This document shows positions 18,530-28,061 of a stretch of DNA of 64,000 nucleotides, one piece after another (position 1 is the first letter of the stretch; every line of letters begins with the position of its first letter). The stretch spans positions 28,494-92,493 of the forward strand of contig NZ_JSVU01000011.1 in NCBI RefSeq assembly GCF_000952855.1, written 5' to 3'. The translations under genes and the position numbers were made by a program. The stretch is from Aequorivita vladivostokensis. Lineage in GTDB: Bacteria; Bacteroidota; Bacteroidia; Flavobacteriales; Flavobacteriaceae. Below the pieces are notes generated by a model, which did no database searches, was not told where the DNA came from, and saw nothing but the letters and a program-made list of their open reading frames with translations.

Positions 18530-19254
18530 TTGTTTGCAATTAACACGGTTTCTGCCATAAATCCGTAACGTTCGTTTTCTTGAAAAGTTCTGACTTCAAC
18601 CTTTTGAAATCCGCTTTCGCACAATCTCTGCTGCAAGCCAGCTACTGAATACGTGCGCACATGGTCTTCCTGCCCAAAAGCTTCCAAACGCTCTTTTGGG
18701 GTCTTTTTTGAAAAATCTTCATAAATGTGGCCCGTCTTAAAAGGAGTTTGGATAAGGCAAGTTCCATTGTTTTTTAAAACGCGGTGCAATTCGGCCATTG
18801 CTTTTTTATCGTCTTCAATGTGTTCTAAAATATGGTAACAGATTATCAAATCGAAAAAATCTTCTTCCAAGGGAATTTGGGTAATGTCATAATGGTACTC
18901 AGCAATAAATTCATCTTCATAATCGGTGCTGAAATAATCTATATTTTGATTTTTATTCAGCAATCTGTAAATGCTTCGCGAAGGGGAAAAATGAAGCACT
19001 TTGCCTTGGAGTAAATTGTCAGAATTTAAGAGATGATAGAGCCTTCGTGTGCGAGGGCGGCTTCCACAAAAAGGGCAGAGCAGATCGCCATCGGGAATTT
19101 TTATGAACTTTTTTATACCCCTTGAACACACAGTACACTCATGATTTTTTCCCCGTAAGTGATATGCAAAAATAGAGCGGAAAAAAATCTCGTGTTCAAA
19201 AAGTATTCTTTTTGGGACTATGGACAGTGCTACTTTTTTAAGTGTTTGGTACAT
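18526..19254 (-). CDS. Class I SAM-dependent methyltransferase with N-terminal Cys pairs
   Basis: A methyltransferase of 242 residues. Near the N-terminus lie two cysteine pairs, CTVC and CPFC, which probably bind a zinc ion. The Rossmann domain shows VLHFSPSRSIY as motif I, DYEDEF as the acidic loop and DLIICYHILEHIEDD as motif IV. Proteins of this type are common in flavobacterial glycan clusters and may methylate a sugar. I start at ATG 19254 (MYQTLKKVALSIVPKR), because the frame extended to 19368 is AT-rich and unlike homologues. First gene of the minus-strand operon, divergent from the subtilase gene with 117 nt between the starts. Confidence 0.82.
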   Translation of the reverse strand: MYQTLKKVALSIVPKRILFEHEIFFRSIFAYHLRGKNHECTVCSRGIKKFIKIPDGDLLCPFCGSRPRTRRLYHLLNSDNLLQGKVLHFSPSRSIYRLLNKNQNIDYFSTDYEDEFIAEYHYDITQIPLEEDFFDLIICYHILEHIEDDKKAMAELHRVLKNNGTCLIQTPFKTGHIYEDFSKKTPKERLEAFGQEDHVRTYSVAGLQQRLCESGFQKVEVRTFQENERYGFMAETVLIANK

Positions 19255-19371
19255 GCTGCTAAAATACAGCAATCTTTTGGGAAGAAGGAAATTTGTAATT
19301 CCATTAAGGTAAAAATCTTCCTTGTTCAATAATTTCAAAAAGATGTATCTTGTGAAAAAAGTTATCAAATA

Positions 19372-21006
19372 GTGCGCTCCCTTTATATAATCATGCTAAG
19401 TATTTTATTCTCATTTTCGGGTTATTGCCAGAATGACTCCTGGTTTTACCTGCGTGCACGCGATACTGCCTTTGTACCCACTTTTGAGAAAACTGGAGAT
19501 TTTTTATATTACTCTGGAAATGATAAATTATTGAAAGCCGCTTTAAAAAATTATAACATTAAAATTTTCAAAAAGACCTGGAAAAACGCTAAAAAACAAA
19601 ATTTGAAAAAAACTTTTTTTGTCGTTGCAGATAATCCAGCTTTGATGACCGATTTATTGCAGAACGCTTCCCATCTTTTTGAATTTGGTGAATTGATTGC
19701 CGAAGAGGATAAAAAGATATTTGAGCCCAATGACTATGGGCTCACCAGCACGATTGGAGAAAATTTGGGCGCTCAGGTAAATTTGGATTATTTAGATTTT
19801 TTGGAGGTGCCTAAAGCGTGGTATTACACCACTGGCTCGCGAGATGTTATTATTGGAATATCTGACGGGTCACTGGATTTGGAAGACAAGGAATTTGCCG
19901 GAAAAAGTAAGTCTATCAGAAAATCGAGCTTATCAAACGGTCATGGAATGGGAGTTGCGGAAATTGCCGCAGGCCAGGGAGATAATGCTTATGGCGTACC
20001 AGGGGTATGTTACGATTGCAGTATTTACGGTACCAGTTATAATCACTTCAGTACATTAGAGCAATTGGTTGAACTTTCGCAGTTGGGTGTTCAGGTAATA
20101 AATTGTAGCTGGGGCTTAACCCGTTATTATGAGACTGCCCAACAGGCTATTTATGAGATGCTGGAGAATGGAACAGTAGTAGTAGCCGTTGGGCACAATG
20201 AGCCTTTTTCTACATCCCACGGAAAACGGGTTTATTATCCTGCCGGATATGACAAGGTTATAGCAGTTTCTTCCGCATCGCATAGATATGAGCATTTTAC
20301 TGAAAATATTCTGTATTTAGAGGAGAAGAAAATATATTATATAAGGGATATTCGCTATTATGTAGGCCAGACTGGGGGATTTAAGGATAATGATACGACT
20401 CAAATTCCCAAACTTTATCCTATAAGCATCAGCAATTTAAATAAAACAATCGATATAGTGGGGCCAGGCACAGGTATATTTCGATATTCAAAGTTTAAAA
20501 TGGAAGGCAAGTTAGAGATGACAGAATTTAATCAAACCTCTATAGTTGCACCTTTGGTATCCGGCACTATCGGCCTCATGTTTTCACTTTATCCCTGTCT
20601 TCCCGCGGAAGAGGTTGAAACCATCCTAAAATTCACTTCTACCAATATAGACGACGTGGAGCCCAACAAACCCTATGCGGGAATGTACGGTGCGGGAATG
20701 CTGAATACAGGCCGGGCGGTAAAAATGGTTTTCGATATGTTTGCTGAAAAGGAACCCGTGAAAATTGAAAACCAGCGGTTCAGTCGCTGGGATTTTAAAC
20801 TGACTTCTATTTCTGAAGTAGTTATGCAAAATCAGAAATTTACTGAAGAAGCAACTTTAAATCTTACCTCAAAAAAGCGAATTGTAATTTCTGAAAATAC
20901 CGACCTAAGACCGAACGCGAAAGGGAAAATTCATCTTAAAATTGACCCAACGCTCAAAAAGGAATGCGAATTGCAGCTGCGCGACCCGAGCATTTTGAAT
21001 GATTGA
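19372..21006 (+). CDS. Secreted S8 (subtilisin-like) serine peptidase
   Basis: A protein of 544 residues with a signal peptide (MRSLYIIMLSILFSFSGYCQ), a propeptide-like region at about 20-135 and an S8 domain at about 140-460. The catalytic residues are D165 in IGISDGSLD, H191 in NGHGMGVA and S390 in NQTSIVAP; an oxyanion Asn fits N276 in VAVGHNEPF, though the usual AAGN is changed to VGHN. The GTSMA motif is also altered to QTSIV. A beta-rich tail follows, but no clear T9SS sorting domain is seen. The start is GTG 19372; ATG 19393 would cut the signal peptide short. Its position beside a glycosyltransferase operon may be accidental. Confidence 0.85.
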   Translation: MRSLYIIMLSILFSFSGYCQNDSWFYLRARDTAFVPTFEKTGDFLYYSGNDKLLKAALKNYNIKIFKKTWKNAKKQNLKKTFFVVADNPALMTDLLQNASHLFEFGELIAEEDKKIFEPNDYGLTSTIGENLGAQVNLDYLDFLEVPKAWYYTTGSRDVIIGISDGSLDLEDKEFAGKSKSIRKSSLSNGHGMGVAEIAAGQGDNAYGVPGVCYDCSIYGTSYNHFSTLEQLVELSQLGVQVINCSWGLTRYYETAQQAIYEMLENGTVVVAVGHNEPFSTSHGKRVYYPAGYDKVIAVSSASHRYEHFTENILYLEEKKIYYIRDIRYYVGQTGGFKDNDTTQIPKLYPISISNLNKTIDIVGPGTGIFRYSKFKMEGKLEMTEFNQTSIVAPLVSGTIGLMFSLYPCLPAEEVETILKFTSTNIDDVEPNKPYAGMYGAGMLNTGRAVKMVFDMFAEKEPVKIENQRFSRWDFKLTSISEVVMQNQKFTEEATLNLTSKKRIVISENTDLRPNAKGKIHLKIDPTLKKECELQLRDPSILND

Positions 21007-21056
21007 AAGTTAATTGGAAGGTTTTGGACAATGACTTTTGGAACCAGAGTTTCTGT

Positions 21057-21096
21057 AAACTGCGACTGCGACTGAAAACTGCGACTGAAAACTGAA
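21057..21096. repeat. Tandem words of the GCGACTGAAAACT element
   Basis: Short direct repeats of TGCGACTG(AAAAC) lie between the convergent subtilase and ftsE genes. The same word occurs in both orientations at 31429-31489, so this is one arm of a dispersed element. Confidence 0.6.
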
Positions 21097-21106
21097 CTAC
21101 TTATTT

Positions 21107-21790
21107 TCAAACCGTTTTCTGAACTACTTCAAAAATCTGGTTTTCATCACATTTTAAGGTTTTGGAAGGATACTTCAGCAACAGGGCATAATCGTGTGTT
21201 GCCATTAAGATGGTGTTGCCGTTTTTATTTATCTCACGTAAAACTTCCATTACTTCCACGCTCGTTTGTGGGTCTAGGTTTCCCGTAGGCTCATCTGCGA
21301 GAATAAGTTCAGGATCGTTCAAAAGAGCACGTGCAATGGCAACACGTTGCTGCTCCCCGCCCGAAAGTTGGTAAGGGTATTTAAAGGCTTTGGTTTTCAT
21401 ATCTACCTTGTCCAATACCTCGTTTATCTTGCTTTCCATCGCAGCTTTGTCCTTCCAACCGGTGGCCGTCAAAACAAAATTTAGATTGTCGCGCACCGTG
21501 CGATCGTTCAAAAGTTTAAAATCCTGAAAAACCACGCCCAATTTCCTGCGTAAAAAAGGAATATCCTTTTCTTTTAAGGTAGCCAAATCATATCCAACAA
21601 TAGTGCCTTCGCCTTCCTGCAGTGGAAGATCGCCGTAAAGCGTTTTCATAAAACTACTTTTTCCCGTTCCCGTTTTTCCGATTAAATAGACAAATTCGCC
21701 TTTTTCCACTGAAACGGAAACATCCGAAAGAACTAGGTTGTCGCCTTGATAAATGGAAGCATCTTTTAAAAATAGTACGGTATCGGCCAT
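21107..21790 (-). CDS. ftsE: Cell-division ABC transporter ATPase FtsE
   Basis: A 227-residue ABC ATPase, the usual FtsE length. Walker A is GKTGTGKS at 38-45, the Q-loop is VVFQDFKLL at 87-95, the signature LSGGEQQ is at 142-148 and Walker B LILADE at 162-167, followed by PTGNLD and the H-loop ATHDY. FtsE works with the permease FtsX at the division septum to activate peptidoglycan hydrolases. ftsX is not adjacent, which is usual in Bacteroidota. The gene lies 78 nt downstream of a small secreted-protein gene on the same strand; a short palindrome (21822-21839) in this gap may separate their transcripts. Confidence 0.9.
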   Translation of the reverse strand: MADTVLFLKDASIYQGDNLVLSDVSVSVEKGEFVYLIGKTGTGKSSFMKTLYGDLPLQEGEGTIVGYDLATLKEKDIPFLRRKLGVVFQDFKLLNDRTVRDNLNFVLTATGWKDKAAMESKINEVLDKVDMKTKAFKYPYQLSGGEQQRVAIARALLNDPELILADEPTGNLDPQTSVEVMEVLREINKNGNTILMATHDYALLLKYPSKTLKCDENQIFEVVQKTV

Positions 21791-21868
21791 TGGAATTATA
21801 GATTTACGATTTCGATTTCAAAAGTAATTTGAATTACTTCAAACTGCAACTGATTACTGCCAACATAT

Positions 21869-22339
21869 TTACTTTTCTGAATTTTTTTCTTTCAATGCAT
21901 CAATCTCCTTTTGCTGCTGAAGGGTGTAAAGCGTCAATTCCTCAATTTTTTGAAGCAAAATCAAGTTCATTTCTTTTAGTGAAATTCCCTCCGTCCGCAT
22001 CGTTTCGGCAGAAGGCACATTTGGCAGATGATTGTTTTCTTTTAAAAATGCTTCCAATTCTTCCAAAGAAATCAAACTGTATTCCGGCATCATTTCTGAA
22101 ATACCGTTGAAATAGTTTTCAAAAACATAATCCGGAGCAACGGCACCGTCGAGATCTACCAAAACTTCCTGAGTGTGGATTTTTCCTTTTACGGTCAACA
22201 GTTCGTCGGGATTTGTGGTGCCAATTCCAATCTTTCCATCTTTCTCCGAAAGGTTTTTGAATGGGTTGCGCTGGGCGGTGGCTGAAAAACAAAACAGCAG
22301 AACAATTGCAATTACGATTTTGGGTAACAATTTTTTCAT
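21869..22339 (-). CDS. Small secreted protein with tail-fibre-like C-terminus
   Basis: A protein of 156 residues with a clear signal peptide (MKKLLPKIVIAIVLLFCFSATAQ). The mature part has GKIGIGTTNPDELLTVKGKI at about 36-55, a motif shared by bacteroidetal tail-fibre-like and surface proteins, then HLPNVPSA and a C-terminal coiled coil (ILLQKIEELTLYTLQQQKEI) that could trimerise it. No prophage genes lie nearby, so it is more likely a host surface or periplasmic protein. Function unknown. Confidence 0.75.
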   Translation of the reverse strand: MKKLLPKIVIAIVLLFCFSATAQRNPFKNLSEKDGKIGIGTTNPDELLTVKGKIHTQEVLVDLDGAVAPDYVFENYFNGISEMMPEYSLISLEELEAFLKENNHLPNVPSAETMRTEGISLKEMNLILLQKIEELTLYTLQQQKEIDALKEKNSEK

Positions 22340-22432
22340 GACGAATAATTTTTATAAAAATAGGGGTTATTTTTTGAATCAAACATTTTTGATTTTTACC
22401 ATCGCAAACGCAAACGCAAACAATAACAATAG

Positions 22433-22460
22433 ATAGAGACAAGGCATGCCTTGTCTCTAT
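22433..22460. repeat. Perfect 28-nt REP-like palindrome beside the RAYT gene
   Basis: The 14-nt arm ATAGAGACAAGGCA is followed directly by its exact complement. It lies 24 nt downstream of the stop of the RAYT gene, the place where cognate REP sequences are commonly found. CAAACG and TCAA short tandem words flank it. Confidence 0.8.
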
Positions 22461-22483
22461 CAATCAATCAATTAATCCATGCG

Positions 22484-23014
22484 TTAATTATTGAATTTAT
22501 CGCCCCGCCAATTCTGCGGATTTTTGATAATATAATTTTCAATTCGGTTATATTCCGCGTGGTTGCGAATAATATGGTCGTGAAACCCCGCCTGCCAACC
22601 ATTTTCTATTTCCAATCGGTTGGCGTGGCGCGTAACCGCCGATTTATACGAACCCACGATGGACGAAATGGTGTTTTTTCCGATATTTTGGAACCGTGTT
22701 TTCCCCGGGGATATTGGTTGCCCCGTATTAACCGGGTTATCCGGTTTATCAATCAATAAAATCCCGTGAATATGATTGGGCATAACCACAAATTCGCCCA
22801 ACGAAACGAATTTTGAATGATTTGGAATTTCATGCCACAAAATATCAACAATAACCCCCAACGATGAAAAAACCATTTTCCCATTCGTTATTTCCCCAAA
22901 ATAATGATTCCTGTTTTTGGTGCAAATGGTTATAAAATAGGCGCCGTTCCAGCCGTAGTCCCACCATTGGGCGCGGATGGATTCAATTCTATATTTTCCC
23001 CTAAATTTCGCCAC
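22484..23014 (-). CDS. REP-associated tyrosine transposase (RAYT, Y1 family)
   Basis: A 176-residue single-domain Y1 (HUH) transposase. It begins RGKYRIESIRAQWWDYGWN, typical of bacteroidetal RAYTs. The HUH motif is present as MPNHIHGIL near residue 80, and the presumed catalytic tyrosine lies in NRIENYIIKNP near the C-terminus. RAYTs are domesticated single-copy proteins that mobilise or multiply palindromic REP sequences. The start is GTG 23014, since an in-frame stop lies two codons upstream. A perfect palindrome lies just past its stop, and many further palindromes occur in the window. No IS200/IS605 ends are seen, which favours RAYT over a selfish IS. Confidence 0.9.
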   Translation of the reverse strand: MAKFRGKYRIESIRAQWWDYGWNGAYFITICTKNRNHYFGEITNGKMVFSSLGVIVDILWHEIPNHSKFVSLGEFVVMPNHIHGILLIDKPDNPVNTGQPISPGKTRFQNIGKNTISSIVGSYKSAVTRHANRLEIENGWQAGFHDHIIRNHAEYNRIENYIIKNPQNWRGDKFNN

Positions 23015-23205
23015 TTTTCAATTGACATTCAAATCTTTGAAATGAAATTCTAATTCTTAAAAATAAAGAATATTTGCATAAAAATCTGAAATGTAATTTA
23101 TTGCCATTTGTAGCGTTATATTCCTAAGAAAATCCACCAAAAAACCATTCGTTAATTAAACCTTAAAAATTTACAGTATCGCCGAAAGCTACATTTAAAG
23201 TTAAA

Positions 23206-23213
23206 TATCTTTA
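23206..23213 (+). promoter_or_regulatory. Probable -7 element of the TPR/barrel operon
   Basis: TATCTTTA at 23206-23213 differs by one base from TAnnTTTG and lies 21 nt before the ATG at 23234. The gap 23015-23205 is AT-rich without further recognisable signals. Confidence 0.4.
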
Positions 23214-23233
23214 CGCCACAAAAACTGTAAATA

Positions 23234-26200
23234 ATGATAAAGAATTTTCTTGTTTTTTCACTTATCCTATTCCTTTCATTTTCGTCCTTTTCACAGCAAA
23301 CAGCGGTCTTTACAAATGACCTTGCCGATTTCAACCAAGCGCTGGAATTATATAACAACGGGCAGTTTTTAGCCGCGCAAAGTCTTTTTGACAAAATAAA
23401 AAACAGCAGCGAAGACGAAACCGTGCAGAGCGATTGTGCCTATTATATTGCCAATGCGGCGGTGAGATTGAACCAGCAAAACGCCGACCAGTTGATGGAG
23501 GAATTTGTGGAGAAATATCCCACGAGTTTGAAGCGAAATTCTGCATTTATAGATGTCGCAAACTATTATTTCGAAAACGGAAAATATTCACATGCCCAAA
23601 AGTGGTACGATAAGGTTGATACTTCAAATTTAAGTCGAAGTGAGCAGGAAAGTTTCAATTTCAATAACGGATACGTCTATTTTAAGGCGAAGCGATATGA
23701 CGAGGCGAAAAACTATTTCAACAAGGTTTCCACTTCGCAGAAATATGGCTCGCAGGCGAAGTATTATCTGGGTTTTATCGCTTACGAAGGCGACGATTAT
23801 GAGGAAGCCAACAAAAATTTTGAGGAAGTAAAAGGCGAGGAGCGCTATTCCGAAGACCTTAGTTATTACCAAGCCGATATGAATTTCAAACTCGGCAATT
23901 TCGAAAAGGCCATCGAAATGGGGAAGGAGCAATTTGATAAATCCAGCCCGCAGGAAAAAAGCCAACTTTCAAAAATTATTGGTGAGAGCTATTTTAACCT
24001 TGGCCAATATGCCGAAGCCATACCTTATTTAAAGGAATACAAGGGTTTTCGCGGCAAATGGAACAATACCGATTACTACCAATTGGGCTATGCCTATTAC
24101 AAACAGGGCGATTACGAAAGTGCCATTGGCGAGTTCAACAAAATTGTGGACGGAAGAAACGCCGTGGCCCAAAACGCCTATTACCATTTGGCGGAAAGTT
24201 ATCTGGAACTCGACAAAAAGCAGGAAGCGCTGAACGCTTTTAAAAATGCTTCGGAAATGGATTTCAGTGCCGAAATTCAGGAAGATGCTTATTTGAATTA
24301 CGCAAAACTGAGCTACGAAATTGGGAACAGCTACAAAAGCACGCCGCAGGTTTTGCTTTCCTTTATTGAAAAATACCCAAACAACGTCAATAATGATGAG
24401 TTGAAACGATTGTTGATCGACAGTTACATCACTTCAAAAAATTACAAAGAGGCGTTGGATTTGCTGGAAAACAACAAAAACTTTGCTGATGAAGCGGCCT
24501 ATCAAAAAGTTGCTTTTTACCGTGGAATTGAATTGTACAATGAAGCCGATTACTATGAAGCGATTTCGTTTTTTGACAAAAGCCTGAAATATCCCAAAAA
24601 CCAGGATTTTAATGCGCGCGCGACCTATTGGAAAGCTGAGAGCGATTACCAGCTCTCAAATTTTGAAAAATCGTTGGCGGGCTATAAAAAGTTTGCGCAA
24701 ATGCCGGGCGCACAGAACACTTCGGAATATAAAAATTTGAAATACAATTTGGCGTACAACCAGTTCAAACTTAAAAATTATACTGAAGCCATTTCAAACT
24801 TCAAAAGTTACGTCAGTTCTTCTTCCGCTGAAACCGTCCGAAAAAAGGATGCATTACTGCGATTGGGCGATAGCTATTTCGTGACAAGCCAATATTGGCC
24901 CGCAATGGAAAATTACAACGCCGCAATCGATTTGGGCGGCGATAACGATTATGCGCAGTTTCAAAAAGCCATCAGCTATGGTTTTGTGGACCGAAGCGAA
25001 AAGAAAATCGAGGAACTGATTGCCTTCATAAAAAAATATCATAAATCCGTTTACCGCGACGATGCCTTGTATGAATTGGGAAATACCTACGTGGCGCAAA
25101 ACAGGACCAACGAAGCGATTTCGGCTTACGACCAATTGGTCCGCGATATTCCGAACAGCGGTTTTGTTTCAAAAGCACTGTTGAAAAAGGCGTTGATTTA
25201 TGAAAATGCCGGAAAAAGCAACGAAGCGCTGACTATATTTAAACGGGTAACAAAGGATTTCCCAAGCACGCCCGAAGCGTTGCAAGCGGTTTCTTCGGCA
25301 AAACTCATTTATATAGATCAGGGCAATGTTGACGAATACGCCCGCTGGGTAAAAACCTTGGATTACGTACAAGTGGGCGACACCGAACTTGACGACGCGG
25401 CTTATGCAGCGGCAGAACAGCCATATTTGGAAAACAAACAGAGTCAGGCGCAGAGCCGTTTTGAGGATTATTTGCAGCAATTTCCCAATGGTCTGCACGC
25501 CCGAAATGCGCATTTCTATTTGGGACAGATTTATTTCGCTGACGGAAGAAGCGATCAAGCCATTCCGCATTTTGAATATGTTGTGAACCGCGAGCGAAGC
25601 GAATTTACCGAACAGGCTTTGGCGCGGGTTTCAGAATTGTATTTGGGTAAAAAGGATTACCAAAACGCTTTAACATATTTAACCCGTTTGGAAACCGAAG
25701 CCGATTTTCCGCAGAACATCATTTTCGCGCAGACCAACAGTATGAAGGCTTCGTATGAATTGAAACAATATTCCGAAGCAGTAAATTATGCCGAAAAAGT
25801 ACTTCAGAATTCAAAAATTGACAACTCCATAAAAAGTGATGCGCAAGTGATTATTGCTCGTTCGGCGATGAAAACCAACAATGAAGCAAAAGCAAAAACC
25901 GCTTACGCAGAAGCCCAAAAAATCGCTACCGGACAGCTAGCTGCCGAAGCACTTTATTTCGATGCTTATTTCAAAAATAAGGAAGGAAATTTTGAAGGCT
26001 CAAATGCTTCCGTGCAGAAATTGGCGAAGGATTATTCGGGCTATAAACTCTACGGCGCTAAAGGTTTGGTGCTGATGGCGAAGAATTTTTACGCTTTGAA
26101 GGATGCGTACCAAGCGACCTATATTTTGGAAAGTGTGACCAAAAATTTCACAGATTTCCCAGAGGTAGTTGAAGAAGCAAAAACAGAACTCGCAGTAATT

Positions 26201-26251
26201 AAAAATGCGGAGGCAAAAACCAATTCTTCCGTTGAAACCGGCGGAAACTAA
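23234..26251 (+). CDS. Large exported tetratricopeptide-repeat protein
   Basis: A protein of 1005 residues with a signal peptide (MIKNFLVFSLILFLSFSSFS) and tandem TPR units over nearly the whole length; examples of the helix-turn-helix pattern are AKYYLGFIAYEGDDYEEANK at about 175 and AYYHLAESYLELDKKQEALN at about 315. Some blocks resemble the YbgF/BamD-type TPRs of envelope proteins. TPR arrays are scaffolds, so the protein probably assembles a periplasmic complex. The next gene, 31 nt downstream, encodes an outer-membrane barrel, and this two-gene order suggests that the products act together. The C-terminus is charged and contains no sorting domain. Confidence 0.85.
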   Translation: MIKNFLVFSLILFLSFSSFSQQTAVFTNDLADFNQALELYNNGQFLAAQSLFDKIKNSSEDETVQSDCAYYIANAAVRLNQQNADQLMEEFVEKYPTSLKRNSAFIDVANYYFENGKYSHAQKWYDKVDTSNLSRSEQESFNFNNGYVYFKAKRYDEAKNYFNKVSTSQKYGSQAKYYLGFIAYEGDDYEEANKNFEEVKGEERYSEDLSYYQADMNFKLGNFEKAIEMGKEQFDKSSPQEKSQLSKIIGESYFNLGQYAEAIPYLKEYKGFRGKWNNTDYYQLGYAYYKQGDYESAIGEFNKIVDGRNAVAQNAYYHLAESYLELDKKQEALNAFKNASEMDFSAEIQEDAYLNYAKLSYEIGNSYKSTPQVLLSFIEKYPNNVNNDELKRLLIDSYITSKNYKEALDLLENNKNFADEAAYQKVAFYRGIELYNEADYYEAISFFDKSLKYPKNQDFNARATYWKAESDYQLSNFEKSLAGYKKFAQMPGAQNTSEYKNLKYNLAYNQFKLKNYTEAISNFKSYVSSSSAETVRKKDALLRLGDSYFVTSQYWPAMENYNAAIDLGGDNDYAQFQKAISYGFVDRSEKKIEELIAFIKKYHKSVYRDDALYELGNTYVAQNRTNEAISAYDQLVRDIPNSGFVSKALLKKALIYENAGKSNEALTIFKRVTKDFPSTPEALQAVSSAKLIYIDQGNVDEYARWVKTLDYVQVGDTELDDAAYAAAEQPYLENKQSQAQSRFEDYLQQFPNGLHARNAHFYLGQIYFADGRSDQAIPHFEYVVNRERSEFTEQALARVSELYLGKKDYQNALTYLTRLETEADFPQNIIFAQTNSMKASYELKQYSEAVNYAEKVLQNSKIDNSIKSDAQVIIARSAMKTNNEAKAKTAYAEAQKIATGQLAAEALYFDAYFKNKEGNFEGSNASVQKLAKDYSGYKLYGAKGLVLMAKNFYALKDAYQATYILESVTKNFTDFPEVVEEAKTELAVIKNAEAKTNSSVETGGN

Positions 26252-26282
26252 GCAATTATTTTAAAACGATATTACTATAAAT

Positions 26283-28019
26283 ATGTCAAAGAAACGCATA
26301 GTATTATTTTCAATCGCAACAATATTATTGTTCAATCTTTCGATGTTTTCGCAGGAAAAAGAACTCGATCCTGAGGTTGTAAATATTGTAAAGCCATATA
26401 CACCCACAATTTCGGATGCCTTTAAAGTAAAGGAAACCCCTGAATTGAACGATTCCATTTCAACCACAAAAAAGGAGGTGAAATACAGCATTTTCTCGGT
26501 TCCGGTGGCTTCCACTTTTACACCTGCGAAAGGCAAGGCTACTACAGTTGAAAAGGCAAAACCCATAAAATTATACGATAATTACGCAACGCTGGGCTTT
26601 GGAAATTACACTTCCATTTTGGGTGAGTTTTACAGCAATTTTGAAATCAGCCGAACCGATAACGCTGGATTTTTCTTTCGGCACAATTCTTCGCAGGGCG
26701 ATATAAAGGATGTGAAATTGGACAATAAATATTACGATACCAGCCTTGATGCGAATTATACAAGCAGACAAAAAGATGCAACCTATAGGCTCGATGCTGG
26801 CGTGGAGCATCAAATATACAACTGGTACGGTTTGCCCGAAGATTACGTAACGTATCCCGATAATGTGATTGCTGATATTGATCCGTTGCAAATGTATTTC
26901 AGCGGTTACGCAGGCGGAAGTATTGCGTTGGACGATTCGTTTTTTGAAAAGGCGGCATTGAATATCCGCTATTTGGGCGATGCGTTTTCTTCTTCGGAAT
27001 TTAATGCTACTTTGAAGCCTGAGTTTTCATTTCCGTTGGAAAATTTGACTTTTAATATTGACGGCGATATCGATTATTTAAGTGGAAGTTTCGACAGAAA
27101 TTACACAAACACTTCAGTCATTAAATACAGTTATTTAAACGCGGGCTTGGCACCGTCCATCACTTTTGTAAATGATGATCTTTCGGTTTCGCTGGGTGTT
27201 GCAGCATATGTGAGTTTGGATTCCGAAAACAGCGACACGGACTTTTCGTTATACCCAAGATTGAATGCCTCGTATCGTTTATTGGACGAAACCGTGATTG
27301 TTTACGGAGGGGCAGAAGGCGGGCTTCAGCAAAATTCCTACTATAATTTTAAGGAAGAAAACCCATTTGTTTCGCCTACCTTAAATATTGCTCCAACTAA
27401 AAAACTCTACGAAGGTTTCGGCGGAATTAAAGGGAAAATCTCTAATTCCGTGGCTTATAATGTTCGGGCTTCTTATGGAAAAGATGAAAATCGCGCGCTT
27501 TTTCAAATGAATCCTTTAAAGATTTACAACGCGAATTTTGAAGGTTATGAATTTGGAAACTCTTTCAATGTAGTTTATGACGACGTGAATACGCTTGCTT
27601 TTTTCGCGGAGCTAAAAGTGGAGGTTTCGAATACATTCACATTGGGAATTAACGGAACCTATAATAGTTACAGCACAGATTTACAAAGTGAAGCGTGGAA
27701 TCTAACCGATTTAAAGGCTTCGGTGTTTTCAGATTTCAACATAACCGAAAAATTATACGGTGGCGCTTCCTTGTTTTACGTGGGCGAGCGTAAGGATTTG
27801 GTTTATAATAATGATCCTTTCGGGAATTCCATAAATCAAGAGGTAACTTTGGATGGCTACGTTGATGCCAATCTTCACTTTGGGTATAGATTCACGGATA
27901 GGCTTTCAGCATTTGTAAAGGGCAGCAACCTTTTTGGCGATAATTACGAAAAGTGGCTTAACTATCCCGTGCAGGGAATCCAAGGATTGGCGGGAGTTAC
28001 TTATAAGTTTGACTGGTAA
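26283..28019 (+). CDS. Plug-less outer-membrane beta-barrel protein (TonB-dependent-receptor-like)
   Basis: A 578-residue protein with a signal peptide (ending near MFSQ), a short proline/charge-rich N-terminal segment (DPEVVNIVKPYTPTISDAF at about 30-48) and then alternating beta strands to the C-terminus, which ends in VTYKFDW with the aromatic last residue typical of barrels. It lacks a plug domain and CarboxypepD_reg domain, so it is shorter than a true TonB-dependent receptor. It is co-transcribed with the TPR gene (31-nt gap). A degenerate duplicate of its last 26 codons lies at 28697-28773, on the far side of a toxin-antitoxin pair. Confidence 0.8.
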   Translation: MSKKRIVLFSIATILLFNLSMFSQEKELDPEVVNIVKPYTPTISDAFKVKETPELNDSISTTKKEVKYSIFSVPVASTFTPAKGKATTVEKAKPIKLYDNYATLGFGNYTSILGEFYSNFEISRTDNAGFFFRHNSSQGDIKDVKLDNKYYDTSLDANYTSRQKDATYRLDAGVEHQIYNWYGLPEDYVTYPDNVIADIDPLQMYFSGYAGGSIALDDSFFEKAALNIRYLGDAFSSSEFNATLKPEFSFPLENLTFNIDGDIDYLSGSFDRNYTNTSVIKYSYLNAGLAPSITFVNDDLSVSLGVAAYVSLDSENSDTDFSLYPRLNASYRLLDETVIVYGGAEGGLQQNSYYNFKEENPFVSPTLNIAPTKKLYEGFGGIKGKISNSVAYNVRASYGKDENRALFQMNPLKIYNANFEGYEFGNSFNVVYDDVNTLAFFAELKVEVSNTFTLGINGTYNSYSTDLQSEAWNLTDLKASVFSDFNITEKLYGGASLFYVGERKDLVYNNDPFGNSINQEVTLDGYVDANLHFGYRFTDRLSAFVKGSNLFGDNYEKWLNYPVQGIQGLAGVTYKFDW

Positions 28020-28039
28020 TTAGTTGTCAAAATTTTCAG

Positions 28040-28047
28040 TAACTTTG
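28040..28047 (+). promoter_or_regulatory. -7 element of the PIN toxin-antitoxin operon
   Basis: TAACTTTG at 28040-28047 fits TAnnTTTG, 14 nt before the antitoxin ATG. The same TTTTCAGT word that precedes it recurs at 28775-28782, upstream of the second antitoxin gene. Confidence 0.6.
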
Positions 28048-28061
28048 AAAAAAAGCAGAAA

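Noticed and set aside
19255..19368. N-terminal extension of the methyltransferase
   Set aside because: The extra 38 residues are AT-rich, hydrophobic and absent from the pattern of the family; they occupy the shared promoter region.
21869..22339. Prophage tail-fibre gene
   Set aside because: Only the GTTNP motif and coiled coil resemble tail fibres; the protein has a signal peptide and no phage genes are nearby.
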